DNA from: Glutamicibacter soli
Lineage (GTDB): Bacteria > Actinomycetota > Actinomycetes > Actinomycetales > Micrococcaceae
Direction: 5' to 3'
DNA: 64,000 bases
Assembly (NCBI RefSeq): GCF_003309065.1
Contig: NZ_POAF01000003.1
Location: 1-64,000 of the forward strand
Of this stretch, positions 7,836 to 16,710 are shown piece after piece. A program made the position numbers and the translations under genes. The notes below the pieces were generated by a model. The model had not been told where the DNA came from. It saw nothing but the letters and a program-made list of their open reading frames with translations, and made no database searches. Each line of letters begins with the position of its first letter. Position 1 is the first letter of the stretch.

Positions 7836-9791
7836 CTACGACAGCTCGATGGCCGGGGCATCGGTTTCGAAGCCGAAGATCTGCGCGTAGAAGGCCAGCG
7901 AGCTTTCCAGGGCGCTGACGATGTTCTCCGATTGGCGGAAACCGTGCTGCTCCCCGGGAAACAGGATGTAGGCATGGGGAATGCCGCGGGCGGCGAGCGC
8001 GTCGGCCACGACCTGCGACTGCGACGGCGGAACCACCAGGTCCTCGTCCCCCTGCAGCAACAGGACCGGACAGGAAATCTTTGACACGTGGTTGATCGGC
8101 GCGCGCTTCTCATACAGCTCCGCGGCTTCGGGGTATGGTCCGACCAGCGAGAACATGTACTGGGACTCGAAATCATGGGTGTCCTGCACCAGGGCGACCA
8201 GGTCCGAGACGCCGTAGCGGCTGATCCCGGCGCGGAACACCTCGGAGTTGGTCAACGCGCTGAGCACCGTCCATCCGCCGGCACTGCCGCCTTCGATGCC
8301 CATGCGCGCCGGATCCGCGATCCCGCGGGCCACCAGCGCCTTGATCACCGAGACGGTATCCGCAACATCCACGACGCCCCACTGGCCGCGCAGGCGGTTG
8401 CGGTAGTCGCGGCCGTATCCGGTGGAGCCGCCGTAGTTCACGTCCACCACGCCGATGCCGCGCGAGGTGTAGTAGGCGATGGTTGCATTCAGCGTGGCCG
8501 CGGCCTGCGCGGTCGGCCCGCCGTGCACGAAGGTGACATAGGGCGGCAGCTCGCCGTCAAGGCCGGTCAAACCGTCCTGGCGCGGGCGGTACAGCAGCGC
8601 GTGGACCGATTGGCCGGCCACGTTCGTGCACTCGAATTCCTCGACCTGCGGCAGCATGGCCGGATCAGGAAGCCGCGCGATGGAACCGGCGACGGCGCGG
8701 TGCTCCAGGGTGTCAAGGTTGACCAGCGTGATCTGCTCGCCCTGGGTCATCGAGGAGGTTCCGGCCAGCAGCCAGCCGTCGCGCACCTGCAGCGGGCGCA
8801 CCCGGGTGAAGGGCAGCGGCAGGTCCTCCAGTCCCCCGGTCAGCGCATGGACCCGTGCCAGCTTGGTGGTACCGGTGCCGTAGGAGCACAGCAGGGTGCG
8901 CTGGTCCTCCAGCACGTACCAGGCACTTCCGACCTGCCACAGCGGTCCGGCGAATTCCGCGGCGCGGTCTACCAGCCGGGTGGCGCGGGCGGAGCTGACC
9001 TGGTGGATGTAGGGATTCCACCAGCCGGATTCGTCGCTGACGTACGCGATGCGGTCCTCGTCCACCCATTCGGGCTGCATGATCGAGATGTCTTGGGCCC
9101 CGGCGATCACGGTGTCTTCCAGCTGCCCGTTGCCTGCCACCTCGGCCAGGTGCAGCTGCGTTCCGTCCCAGGGCATGTTCGGGTGTTCCCAGCTGATCCA
9201 GGTCAGCATCTTTCCCGAGGGGCTCAGCCGGGGCGCGGCCACGAAGCGGGCCGGCGCGGTGAGCACCCGGATACGGGTGGCGTCCTGGGCCGCGGAGCCG
9301 TCCAGCGGGATCTGCACGATGTGGCGCACCGGCTCGGAGCGCAGGTCTTCCATGATGGCCAGCACGCTGCGGTTGGGTCCGTCGATGAACTCCGCGAAGC
9401 GCAGCTGCGGGTTCCCGCCGGACATCGAGTCCGGGGTCAGTGCGATCGGGGTAACCTGCCCGAGCTGCTGCAGGTACACCCGCTGGTCGGCGAAGTTGGT
9501 GAAGACGATGGCGTCCTGCAGGCGCCCGGTGACCAGCTTCCAGCTGGCACCGCCGTACTCGTGGACCCGGGAGCGGACGTTGTAGGGCTTGCTGATCAAC
9601 TCGATTGGTTCACCCGGCTGATCCAGCGGGTAGCTGACCAGGGTGATGCGTCCGCCTTCCGCAGGGCGGCCTTCCTGGACGATGACGTTCTGCCCGTGGA
9701 AGCATGCACCGCCTAGTGGTTTGGTCCCCGCGGCGACGTCGTTCGCGGAAATAGTCGAGGGCCAGGATCCGTAGGGCAGTTTCGAAGGCAT
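7836..9791 (-). CDS. S9 family serine peptidase (prolyl oligopeptidase type)
   Basis: 651 residues with an N-terminal beta-propeller-like half and a C-terminal alpha/beta hydrolase. The catalytic triad is visible: Ser in GIEGGSAGGWTV, Asp in LQGDEDLVVP and His in FPGEQHGFR. The oxyanion region reads YVTFVHGGPTAQA. Members are dipeptidyl- or acylaminoacyl-peptidases. No signal peptide, so it is cytoplasmic. The ATG is preceded by TAGGAT with 6 nt between, again leaderless-like. It is divergent from the DUF1697 gene. Confidence 0.9.
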   Translation of the reverse strand: MPSKLPYGSWPSTISANDVAAGTKPLGGACFHGQNVIVQEGRPAEGGRITLVSYPLDQPGEPIELISKPYNVRSRVHEYGGASWKLVTGRLQDAIVFTNFADQRVYLQQLGQVTPIALTPDSMSGGNPQLRFAEFIDGPNRSVLAIMEDLRSEPVRHIVQIPLDGSAAQDATRIRVLTAPARFVAAPRLSPSGKMLTWISWEHPNMPWDGTQLHLAEVAGNGQLEDTVIAGAQDISIMQPEWVDEDRIAYVSDESGWWNPYIHQVSSARATRLVDRAAEFAGPLWQVGSAWYVLEDQRTLLCSYGTGTTKLARVHALTGGLEDLPLPFTRVRPLQVRDGWLLAGTSSMTQGEQITLVNLDTLEHRAVAGSIARLPDPAMLPQVEEFECTNVAGQSVHALLYRPRQDGLTGLDGELPPYVTFVHGGPTAQAAATLNATIAYYTSRGIGVVDVNYGGSTGYGRDYRNRLRGQWGVVDVADTVSVIKALVARGIADPARMGIEGGSAGGWTVLSALTNSEVFRAGISRYGVSDLVALVQDTHDFESQYMFSLVGPYPEAAELYEKRAPINHVSKISCPVLLLQGDEDLVVPPSQSQVVADALAARGIPHAYILFPGEQHGFRQSENIVSALESSLAFYAQIFGFETDAPAIELS

Positions 9792-9797
9792 GATTCG

Positions 9798-9803
9798 ATC
9801 CTA
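9798..9803 (-). promoter_or_regulatory. Leaderless -10 element of the S9 peptidase gene
   Basis: On the minus strand TAGGAT (9803-9798) ends 6 nt before the ATG at 9791. No ribosome binding site is present. Confidence 0.45.
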
Positions 9804-9865
9804 ACCAGATTTTTGATGCCAAACGACCCTCGACAAGTACAAAGATGTTCGGCTTGGATTAACTC

Positions 9866-10405
9866 ATGACAACTTTTGCGGTCTTTCTGCGCGGCGTGAA
9901 CGTGGGCGGGGTCAAGGTCCTGATGAAGGATTTGGCCTCGTTGCTGGCCGACGGCGGCTTCACCGAGGTGCGCACGCTGCTGGCCAGCGGCAACGTAGTC
10001 CTCGAATCCGAGCTCTCCGAGGCGCAGGCCGTGCAGCGGCGGTGCAACGAGCTGCTGGAGGAGCGCTACGGCCGGAGCATTCCCACACTGATCTATACCC
10101 GGGAGGAGATCCTCCAGCTGGCGCAGCCCTTCGTCCTGGAACTGCCCGAGCCCGCGGCCGAGCACCACGGATACCTCACCCTGTGCGAATCCGCCGCCGA
10201 TGCGGCGGAGCTCTGCGAGCTGGCCCGCGGCCTTGATCCGCAGCCGGCGGTGGACGTGCTGGGCAGGGCTCTGTGCTGGATCGTGCGCAAGGGGCAGAGC
10301 ACCACCGATCCGCTGGCCAAGCTCACCACCGCCCAGGCCCGCAAGCGGGTGATCACGACCCGGAACCACAACACCTTGGTGAAGCTGGCGGCGATTATTC
10401 GCTGA
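9866..10405 (+). CDS. DUF1697 domain-containing protein
   Basis: 179 residues matching DUF1697: the start AVFLRGVNVGGVKVLMKDL, the LLASGNVVLES segment, and a late VIVRKGQS-like element (CWIVRKGQSTTDPLAKL) followed by TTRNHNTLVKL. The biochemical role of the family is not established. It is divergent from the S9 peptidase with about 74 nt between starts. TTGGAT lies 6 nt before the ATG and no Shine-Dalgarno is seen. Confidence 0.88.
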   Translation: MTTFAVFLRGVNVGGVKVLMKDLASLLADGGFTEVRTLLASGNVVLESELSEAQAVQRRCNELLEERYGRSIPTLIYTREEILQLAQPFVLELPEPAAEHHGYLTLCESAADAAELCELARGLDPQPAVDVLGRALCWIVRKGQSTTDPLAKLTTAQARKRVITTRNHNTLVKLAAIIR

Positions 10406-10472
10406 GCGCCTTCACGGGCAATAATTGAGCGTTGCGCTTTTTTGCCGTTGGATCCTCAGTGAAAGTCCGTGA

Positions 10473-11129
10473 ATGCTGACCCTTATCGAACTCGTTGGTA
10501 TTTTCTTTTTTGCCGTCTCAGGATCGCTGATGGCGGCGCGGCGAGGATTCGACATGCTCGGATCGGCGTTCCTCGGCGGCGTCACCGGCCTGGGCGGTGG
10601 CGTGGTCCGCGACCTGATCCTGAACCAGTCCCCCGCCACCTTCGCGCATCCGGTGTATTTCCTGCCGCCGGTGCTGGCAGCGCTGTGCGTGTACGCCTTC
10701 ACTCCTGCGGTACAGAAGCTGCACCGGCTGGTGCAGATCTTCGACGCGGCGGGATTGGGGCTGTTCTGCATGACCGGCACCATGAAGGCGCTGGAGAACG
10801 ACGTGAACCCGGTGACCGCGGTGCTGCTCGGGGTGATCACTGGCGTGGGCGGCGGCATGCTGCGCGATGTCATCTCGAACGTCACCCCGGATTTGTTCAA
10901 CCCCCGCGACGTCTACGCCCTCCCGGCCATCCTCGGCGCCACCGCCACCGCGTTCGCCTGGCACTTCGATGTGCTGAATATCGCGGTTGGCACTGGCATC
11001 GCCGGATTGACCTTCGTCTTGCGGCTGGCCTCGATCCGGTTCGGCTGGAGCGTCCCGCTGGCGGCCGGACATTGGCACCGGCAGCCGAACATCCCGAACC
11101 ACGGCGACGGGCCACGCCGGAACTTCTAG
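10473..11129 (+). CDS. TRIC-type (UPF0126) membrane channel protein
   Basis: 218 residues with about seven membrane segments and the duplicated glycine-rich signature of the family: GSLMAARRGFDMLGSAFLGG, then GLGGGVVRDLILN, and in the second half TGVGGGMLRDVISN. Prokaryotic TRIC proteins are trimeric potassium-selective channels of the cytoplasmic membrane. It is 67 nt downstream of the DUF1697 gene on the same strand and converges on an MFS gene. The ribosome binding site is weak. Confidence 0.9.
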   Translation: MLTLIELVGIFFFAVSGSLMAARRGFDMLGSAFLGGVTGLGGGVVRDLILNQSPATFAHPVYFLPPVLAALCVYAFTPAVQKLHRLVQIFDAAGLGLFCMTGTMKALENDVNPVTAVLLGVITGVGGGMLRDVISNVTPDLFNPRDVYALPAILGATATAFAWHFDVLNIAVGTGIAGLTFVLRLASIRFGWSVPLAAGHWHRQPNIPNHGDGPRRNF

Positions 11130-11148
11130 GCCACGGGCGCCCGGGAAC

Positions 11149-12405
11149 CTACCCGATGCGTTCGAGCCGGCCGGCTTTCTCGGAGCCTTCCACGCTGTCC
11201 TCGATGGTGCGCGACGGGTTGATGATGATCGCGCCGATGAGCATCACCAGCACACAGGCCCCGAGCATCGCGAAGGCAGGGCCCCACGAGCCGGTGGACT
11301 TCTGCACCACGCCGAACAGCAGCGGAACGATGCCCGCGCCGGCGTAACCCAGGCCCTGGGCGAATCCCGAAAGCACGCCGGATCCGTACGTGGTGCGCGA
11401 GCGCAGATTCATCATGAGCAGGGCGATGGCAAAGGTTCCCTGGCCCAGACCGGCCAGGCAGACCCACAGCACGGTGCCTTCGGTGGGAGACAGGTAGATG
11501 CCAAGGTGCCCCGAAACCCAGCAGGCGGTGAAGATCAGCACAGCGATGATCGGATTCTTCAGGCGCGGAACCCACAGCGGCACCAGGAGGGAGACCGGCA
11601 GGCCGAGGATCGCGAACAGGGCCAGCATGTTGCCGGCGGACAGCTCGCTCAGCCCGCGGTCCTGCAGGTACGGCGGCAGCCAGGTGAAGTACACGTAGGT
11701 CTGCGCGGAATTGCCGGCCAGGAAGATGGCCAAGCCCCAGGCGACCTTGGACTTCCACGGATTGATCTTCGCGATTGGCTGCGCCGCGCCGACCGCCTGC
11801 ACCGGCTGGTCCGGGCGGTCCACATTGCGGTCGGCCACCAGCTGGATGATCCACGGCACCAGGACGATCATCGACAGCAGCGCCCAGGAACCGATGGAGA
11901 TCTTCCAGTCGCTGGCGTTGGCCAACGGCACCGAGAACTGCGGGGCCATCCAAGTGCCTACCGCAAGCATCGTGACGTAGCCGCTGGTCACCAGTCCGAT
12001 GCGGTCGGGGAAGTATTTCTTGACCAGCGGCGGGAGCACCACGTTGCCCATGCCGTATCCGGCCAGCGCGATGATCGAAAGCGCCAGGAAGGAATAGACC
12101 TCCGGCATGAAGACGCGAGCCACCTGCCCGACCACGGCCAGCGCGATGGCGGTGATGAGGGTCTTCTCAAGCCCGAAGGAACGGATCAGGCGCGGCGTCA
12201 GCAGACCGAAGCAAGCGAAGACGATGGGCGCCAGGGTGGCGAGCAGGCCGATGGTGAACTCGGTGAATTCGATGTCGACCTGGATCCGGGCCAGCAGCGG
12301 CGGCACGGAAACGACCGCTGCGCGCAGGGACAGGGCCATCAGCAGAATGCCCAGCAGTGCCCCGATTCTTCCCTTGAGTGAGGTTTTCGGGCTGGCATTC
12401 GACAT
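11149..12405 (-). CDS. MFS transporter, CynX/NimT type
   Basis: 418 residues with 12 predicted membrane segments. The order and motifs (LLMALSLRAAVVSVPPLL at the start, FGLLTPRLIRSFGLEKTL after TM2, LPPYLQDRGLS mid-protein) resemble CynX/NimT exporters of cyanate or nitroimidazole-like compounds. The substrate is not predictable. It lies 18 nt downstream of the TetR gene on the same strand, so the two form an operon behind the 30-bp operator. GGAG is 9 nt before the ATG. Confidence 0.85.
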   Translation of the reverse strand: MSNASPKTSLKGRIGALLGILLMALSLRAAVVSVPPLLARIQVDIEFTEFTIGLLATLAPIVFACFGLLTPRLIRSFGLEKTLITAIALAVVGQVARVFMPEVYSFLALSIIALAGYGMGNVVLPPLVKKYFPDRIGLVTSGYVTMLAVGTWMAPQFSVPLANASDWKISIGSWALLSMIVLVPWIIQLVADRNVDRPDQPVQAVGAAQPIAKINPWKSKVAWGLAIFLAGNSAQTYVYFTWLPPYLQDRGLSELSAGNMLALFAILGLPVSLLVPLWVPRLKNPIIAVLIFTACWVSGHLGIYLSPTEGTVLWVCLAGLGQGTFAIALLMMNLRSRTTYGSGVLSGFAQGLGYAGAGIVPLLFGVVQKSTGSWGPAFAMLGACVLVMLIGAIIINPSRTIEDSVEGSEKAGRLERIG

Positions 12406-12423
12406 CGATTGGTTCTCCGCTGA

Positions 12424-12978
12424 CTACTGGTTGTTAGTTCCCAACTTTTTCAGTTGCGGAACCAACTCTAGTAAGTGAGACAGGTTACCTTCAAAATGGC
12501 GGGCGTACCAGGTGCCCGGAGTACCGGAGAAAGCATAAAGCCCCTCGCTGACCAGCATCACCAGATGGGCGATATCCTTGTCGCCGATTTCCTCCATGAG
12601 CGCGGCCAGCCAGCGCTCGTTGATGCTTTCCATCTGCGCGGTGGCCGCTTCAACCCCCGAATGCGCAAGCCTATGCAGGGCCACCAGCAGGCGGTCCAGT
12701 TCGGTGTTCACCTCGGCGCTGGTCCGGATGAAGTAGGCGGCGGGCCCCTCTTCGGCCTGGGCCATGTCCTTCAGGTCGATCAGGATCAGTTCTTCACTTA
12801 ACTTAATAACCGCATCGGCCAGGGCTTCCTTCGAGGCGAAGTGGTACAGCAGCCCGCCCTTGGACACCCCGGCCAGCGCGGCGGTCGCTTCCAGGGTTGC
12901 TGCACGCTCGCCTTCCTCGCAGAGCAATGAGATGTATGCGTCCAGAACCTTGACGCGCGCTGCCGCCGGCCTTGCCAT
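12424..12978 (-). CDS. TetR family transcriptional regulator
   Basis: 184 residues from the ATG at 12978 (TGGAG 4 nt upstream); longer frames add an implausible extension. The HTH reads ATLEATAALAGVSKGGLLYHF, typical of TetR, followed by SKEALADAVI. The C-terminal ligand domain is less conserved. It faces the QacA-like pump across a perfect palindrome, so it probably represses both the pump and its own operon with the CynX-type MFS, in the manner of QacR. Confidence 0.9.
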   Translation of the reverse strand: MARPAAARVKVLDAYISLLCEEGERAATLEATAALAGVSKGGLLYHFASKEALADAVIKLSEELILIDLKDMAQAEEGPAAYFIRTSAEVNTELDRLLVALHRLAHSGVEAATAQMESINERWLAALMEEIGDKDIAHLVMLVSEGLYAFSGTPGTWYARHFEGNLSHLLELVPQLKKLGTNNQ

Positions 12979-13029
12979 GGGACTCCATTCGATTAGTTGA
13001 AGTGATGGATACAACCATACCCAAGAATT

Positions 13030-13059
13030 GTAACTATACCGTCCAGACGGTATAGTTAC
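13030..13059. promoter_or_regulatory. 30-bp perfect palindromic operator (TetR type)
   Basis: Arms of 14 bp, GTAACTATACCGTC (13030-13043) and GACGGTATAGTTAC (13046-13059), are separated by CA. The core TATACCGTC-N2-GACGGTATA is a typical TetR-family operator. It lies exactly between the divergent TetR and QacA-type genes and covers the likely promoter region of both. Confidence 0.9.
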
Positions 13060-13107
13060 GAATTGTTCAGGCATTCAGCCCCGTTAACGATCATCAGGAT
13101 GATACCC

Positions 13108-14625
13108 ATGAGCCCACTGCTCTCCGACCACACCTCAACGCTGTCCAAGCCGCGACGTTGGGCGGCGCTGGTAGCGCTCCTCTTCCCGGTGCTGCTGATT
13201 TCGGTGGACAACACCGTGCTCACCTTCGCGGTTCCGGCGATTTCCGAAGCCCTCTCCCCCAGCGGCGCGCAGCTGCTGTGGATCATCGACATCTACCCGC
13301 TGATCCTCGCCGGCCTGCTGGTGCCGTTCGGCTCGCTGGGCGACCGCATCGGACGCCGCCGGCTGCTGCTGATCGGCGCCTCGGGTTTCGCCATTGTCTC
13401 CGCGCTGGCCTCGTTCGCCACCGACGCGAGCCAGCTGATCGCCGCCCGCGCCCTGCTGGGCATCTTCGGCGCGATGCTGATGCCTGCCACGCTGTCGCTG
13501 ATCCGCAATATCTTCACCGATGACACCGAACGCCGCACCGCGATCGCTGTCTGGGCCTCTGCCTTCTCCGGCGGCTCGGTGCTCGGCCCGATCGTCGGCG
13601 GCCTGCTGCTGGAGCACTTCTGGTGGGGCTCGGTCTTCCTGATCGCCGTCCCGATGCTGCTGCCGCTGCTGATCGGCGGGCTGATCCTGGTTCCGGAGTC
13701 CAAGGACCCGAACCCGGGACGCGTGGATCCGGTCTCGATCCTGCTGATCGTGATGACCCTGCTGCCATTCACCTACGCCATCAAGTCCTTCTCGAGCAGC
13801 CCATGGTACATCCCGCTGGGCGCCCTGGCACTGGCGGTGGTGTGCGGCGTGACCTTCGTGCGGCGCCAGCTGGGCTCCGACAAGCCGATGATCGACGTCC
13901 GCCTGTTCAACAACGGCCGCTTCTCCGGCTCGCTGATCGTGAACCTCATCGGCGTGTTCTCGCTGGTCGGCTTCATCTACTTCGTCTCCCAGCACCTGCA
14001 GCTGATCGCCGGCTACAGCCCGATCGAGGCCGGACTGTTGATGACTCCGGGCCTGATCCTGACCATGGGCTTCGGCCTGCTCTCCGTACCGCTGTCCAAG
14101 CGCTTCGGTTCGCCGAACATCATGATCCTGGGCCTGCTGTTCTCGGCCACGGCCTACACCATGGTGATCGTGGCGGGCAGCAACCCGAACGTCGTGCTGC
14201 TCATGGCAGCCTTCTGCGTGCTGGGCATCGGCATCGGCATGACCGAAACGCTGTCCAACGACATGGCGCTGGCCGCGGTGCCGGCTTCCAAGGCCGGGGC
14301 TGCCTCGGCCATTTCCGAGACCGCGTACGAGGTCGGCGCCGTGCTGGGCACCGCCGTGCTGGGCACCATCCTGAACACTGTCTACAGCTCGAACCTCAAG
14401 GTGCCGGGCAGCATGTCCCCCGATGCGGCGGCCCAGGCGGGCGAAACCCTCAGCGGCGCGCACCACGTGGCTGCGGGTCTGGACCCGGCCTCGGCGCAGG
14501 CCCTGATCGAATCCGCCGCGCAGGCTTTCGACCACGGCGTGCTGTTCACCTCGGGCATCGCCGCGGTGCTTTCGCTGATCGCTGCGGTCATGGTCGTGAA
14601 AATCATCAAACCAGCCGTGAAGTGA
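13108..14625 (+). CDS. MFS multidrug transporter, DHA2 (QacA/SmvA type)
   Basis: 505 residues with 14 predicted membrane segments. Family motifs: VLLISVDNTVLTFAVPAIS in TM1, the loop GSLGDRIGRRRLLLIGAS (motif A) and a motif-C-like stretch SVLGPIVGGLLL. Proton-driven DHA2 pumps of this type export quaternary ammonium compounds, dyes and biguanides. The ATG at 13108 is chosen because it starts MSPLLSDHTST and has AGGA 8 nt upstream; an upstream ATG at 13099 overlaps that site. It is divergent from the TetR gene across the 30-bp operator and is probably induced by the exported drug. Confidence 0.92.
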   Translation: MSPLLSDHTSTLSKPRRWAALVALLFPVLLISVDNTVLTFAVPAISEALSPSGAQLLWIIDIYPLILAGLLVPFGSLGDRIGRRRLLLIGASGFAIVSALASFATDASQLIAARALLGIFGAMLMPATLSLIRNIFTDDTERRTAIAVWASAFSGGSVLGPIVGGLLLEHFWWGSVFLIAVPMLLPLLIGGLILVPESKDPNPGRVDPVSILLIVMTLLPFTYAIKSFSSSPWYIPLGALALAVVCGVTFVRRQLGSDKPMIDVRLFNNGRFSGSLIVNLIGVFSLVGFIYFVSQHLQLIAGYSPIEAGLLMTPGLILTMGFGLLSVPLSKRFGSPNIMILGLLFSATAYTMVIVAGSNPNVVLLMAAFCVLGIGIGMTETLSNDMALAAVPASKAGAASAISETAYEVGAVLGTAVLGTILNTVYSSNLKVPGSMSPDAAAQAGETLSGAHHVAAGLDPASAQALIESAAQAFDHGVLFTSGIAAVLSLIAAVMVVKIIKPAVK

Positions 14626-14677
14626 AGCTTTCGCGACGATATCTCAAATTTTCGATAAATTGCTGCAAAGTTATTCA

Positions 14678-14716
14678 AAAGTCGACTTTGACCACGTAGG
14701 CTAGGCAGTGTAGTTC
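14678..14716 (+). promoter_or_regulatory. Promoter region of the cold-shock gene
   Basis: TTGACC (14688-14693), a 17-nt spacer and TAGTTC (14711-14716). The 12-bp palindrome AAAGTCGACTTT (14678-14689) overlaps the -35. This would give a 5' leader of nearly 200 nt, usual for cspA genes, where the leader acts in temperature control. Confidence 0.45.
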
Positions 14717-14918
14717 CAAAGTAATTCGCGAAGTACCCTTTAGAAGTTTGTGAATGTCGGACCATCCCTGGTTGGCGCGAACCCCTTCTAGACGTGAAGT
14801 GAATGACTTGGCTGCTTCGCAAGTTCACCTCGCGCAACCAGCGTGGAACTTGCGTGGATACAACCAAGCTCGCCGCACAAACCATGGCGAGAAACGTCTG
14901 AAAGGACCAAATAAGAAT

Positions 14919-15122
14919 ATGGCAACCGGAATCGTCAAGTGGTTCAACGCTGAAAAGGGCTTCGGCTTCATCGCTCCAGACAGCGGCGATCCAGACGTCT
15001 TCGCACACTTCACCGCAATCCAGACCCAGGGCTTCCGCACCCTGGACGAGGGCCAGAAGGTTGAGTTCGAAGTAGTTGAGGGTCCAAAGGGTCTGCAGGC
15101 TGCAGACATCCGTGCTCTCTAA
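14919..15122 (+). CDS. cspA: Cold-shock protein (CspA family)
   Basis: 67 residues forming a single cold-shock OB fold that binds single-stranded RNA and DNA and acts as an RNA chaperone. RNP1 (KGFGFIAP) and RNP2 (VFAHFTAI) are intact. The start [12 protein letters not shown] is standard. AAAGGA lies 12 nt upstream, somewhat far. A long untranslated leader precedes it and a strong terminator follows, so it is monocistronic. Confidence 0.97.
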   Translation: MATGIVKWFNAEKGFGFIAPDSGDPDVFAHFTAIQTQGFRTLDEGQKVEFEVVEGPKGLQAADIRAL

Positions 15123-15154
15123 AGAAGGTCTTTGGCACTAACGCCTGACTTCAC

Positions 15155-15198
15155 CCGATGGGTGGCTATCCGCAATGGATAGCCACCCATCGGTTTTT
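15155..15198 (+). terminator. Rho-independent terminator of the cold-shock gene
   Basis: Perfect 17-bp stem (CCGATGGGTGGCTATCC at 15155-15171 with its complement at 15177-15193), a 5-nt loop and TTTTT at 15194-15198. Confidence 0.95.
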
Positions 15199-15231
15199 CC
15201 GTGCCCGCCACGGAATAGACGCAGCCGGCAC

Positions 15232-16239
15232 ATGGTTATGCCCAAGGTGAAGCTATCGATTTTGGACCTCGCCCCGGTGTCTCCCGGCGGCTCAATTGCA
15301 GACTCATTCAAATCATCCGTCCGGCTTGCGCAAACCGCTGAACGCCACGGCTACGAACGCATCTGGTACGCCGAACATCACAACATGCCGAACATCGCCT
15401 CCAGTGCGACCTCCGTGCTGATTGGCCACATCGCCCACCACACCGAGCGCATCCGCTTGGGATCCGGCGGCGTCATGCTCCCGAACCACTCGCCGTTGGT
15501 GATCGCGGAGCAGTTTGGCACTTTGGCCACGATTTTCGGCGACCGCATTGATCTGGGACTGGGCCGTGCCCCGGGCACCGACATGACGACCCTTCGCGCA
15601 TTGCGCCGCGATCCGTCGGCCGCGGATTCCTTCCCGCACGACGTGCTGGAACTGCAGGCGTACCTCGCCGGCAAATCCCGCATCCCCTCGGTGCAGGCCA
15701 TCCCCGGGGCCGGAACGAACGTCCCGCTGTACATCCTGGGTTCGTCCTTGTTCGGGGCGAAGCTGGCAGCCCAGCTGGGCCTGCCATATTCCTTCGCATC
15801 GCACTTCGCCCCCGCGGCCCTGCACCAAGCGGTAAAGCTGTACCGCGAGGAATTCACCCCCTCCGAGCAGCTCTCCGAGCCGTACGTCATCGCAGGCGTC
15901 GGTGTGCTGGCCGCGCAGACCAGCGAGCGGGCCCATGAACTGTTCAATGTCGCACGCCGCCACCGCGTGGCCAGTTTCCTGGGCCGCGGAGCGAACAAGG
16001 AGTTCACCGAGGCTGAAATCGACATGCTCATGGACACACCGCAGGCCCAGCAGATCCTGGACATGATGCGGTATTCGGCGGTCGGCACCGGCGAACAGGT
16101 CACCGAGTACCTCGCGCATTTCGCGCAGACAGCCCAGGCTGATGAATTGATCACCGTGCACTACCCGACCGACGAGCAGGCCCGCCTGGAATCGGTCATG
16201 ATCACCGCCGACGCCGCCGAGCTGGTCAGCGCGCGCTGA
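15232..16239 (+). CDS. LLM class flavin-dependent oxidoreductase (luciferase-like)
   Basis: About 335 residues with a bacterial-luciferase-like TIM barrel. The N-terminus [20 protein letters not shown], the [17 protein letters not shown] element and the [23 protein letters not shown] region are hallmarks of the MsnO8-type LLM group, which uses reduced FMN to oxidise organic substrates. The substrate is unknown. Starts at 15232 or 15238 are both possible. The gene begins only 34 nt after the csp terminator and has no clear Shine-Dalgarno. Confidence 0.9.
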   Translation: MVMPKVKLSILDLAPVSPGGSIADSFKSSVRLAQTAERHGYERIWYAEHHNMPNIASSATSVLIGHIAHHTERIRLGSGGVMLPNHSPLVIAEQFGTLATIFGDRIDLGLGRAPGTDMTTLRALRRDPSAADSFPHDVLELQAYLAGKSRIPSVQAIPGAGTNVPLYILGSSLFGAKLAAQLGLPYSFASHFAPAALHQAVKLYREEFTPSEQLSEPYVIAGVGVLAAQTSERAHELFNVARRHRVASFLGRGANKEFTEAEIDMLMDTPQAQQILDMMRYSAVGTGEQVTEYLAHFAQTAQADELITVHYPTDEQARLESVMITADAAELVSAR

Positions 16240-16704
16240 TCGTCACCCAGCGCCGCACCGCCATGACCAGCAGCACAACCAGCGCCACGGTCAATACTCC
16301 TTCGGCGCCGATGTAGGCGTCGTGCCACAGCGATCCGCCCTCGAAGTTCCCGGACAGCACCGCATCGGTGCGGCGGGACGAGCCGGGGCGGATCGCTGCC
16401 TTCTTCAGCAGCAGCACGAGGCCGGCAATCCCCACGCCCCCTTTCCAGGCCGTGTCGGTGCCGCGCCTGGGTGTGCCGAGCAGCAGGGCGATGAACAGCA
16501 GGATTCCAACGATGTTCAATCGCAAAGACCAGGCGCCCGATGCCCGACCCCAGCGGAATGGTGATCCCCGGGGCGGTGAATTTCAGCGGTGCCTCGATGA
16601 AGGAAATACCGGTCACCAAGCCCAGCCGCAGCGCGGGAGCAAGGACCTGGCTGCTGCGGCCCACAGGGCGGCGCGGTCGGTGCACGTAGGGCCGAAGCGC
16701 TCAT
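16226..16704 (-). pseudogene. Frame-broken small membrane protein gene
   Basis: Three minus-strand frames together give one plausible membrane protein. It starts at an ATG at 16704 with GGGGGG upstream (MSASALRA), continues in a second frame (RAALWAAAARSLLP), then a third (ALRLGLVTGISFIEAPLKF, GITIPLGSGIGRLVFA), and ends in another (LNIVGILLFIALLLG to [10 protein letters not shown] at 16226). The clearest break is near 16525, where removing one A from GCGATTG would join RLVFA to LNIVGILL. Upstream breaks look like one or more additional shifts. The conserved ISFIEAPLKF core suggests a once-functional gene. Decay or sequence error cannot be told apart here. Confidence 0.6.
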
Positions 16705-16710
16705 ACCCCC

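Noticed and set aside
8088-9716. 542-codon plus-strand frame
   Set aside because: Antisense to the S9 peptidase, whose catalytic triad is clear.
13135-14535. 466-codon minus-strand frame
   Set aside because: Antisense to the QacA-type pump; Gln/Arg/Asp-rich noise.
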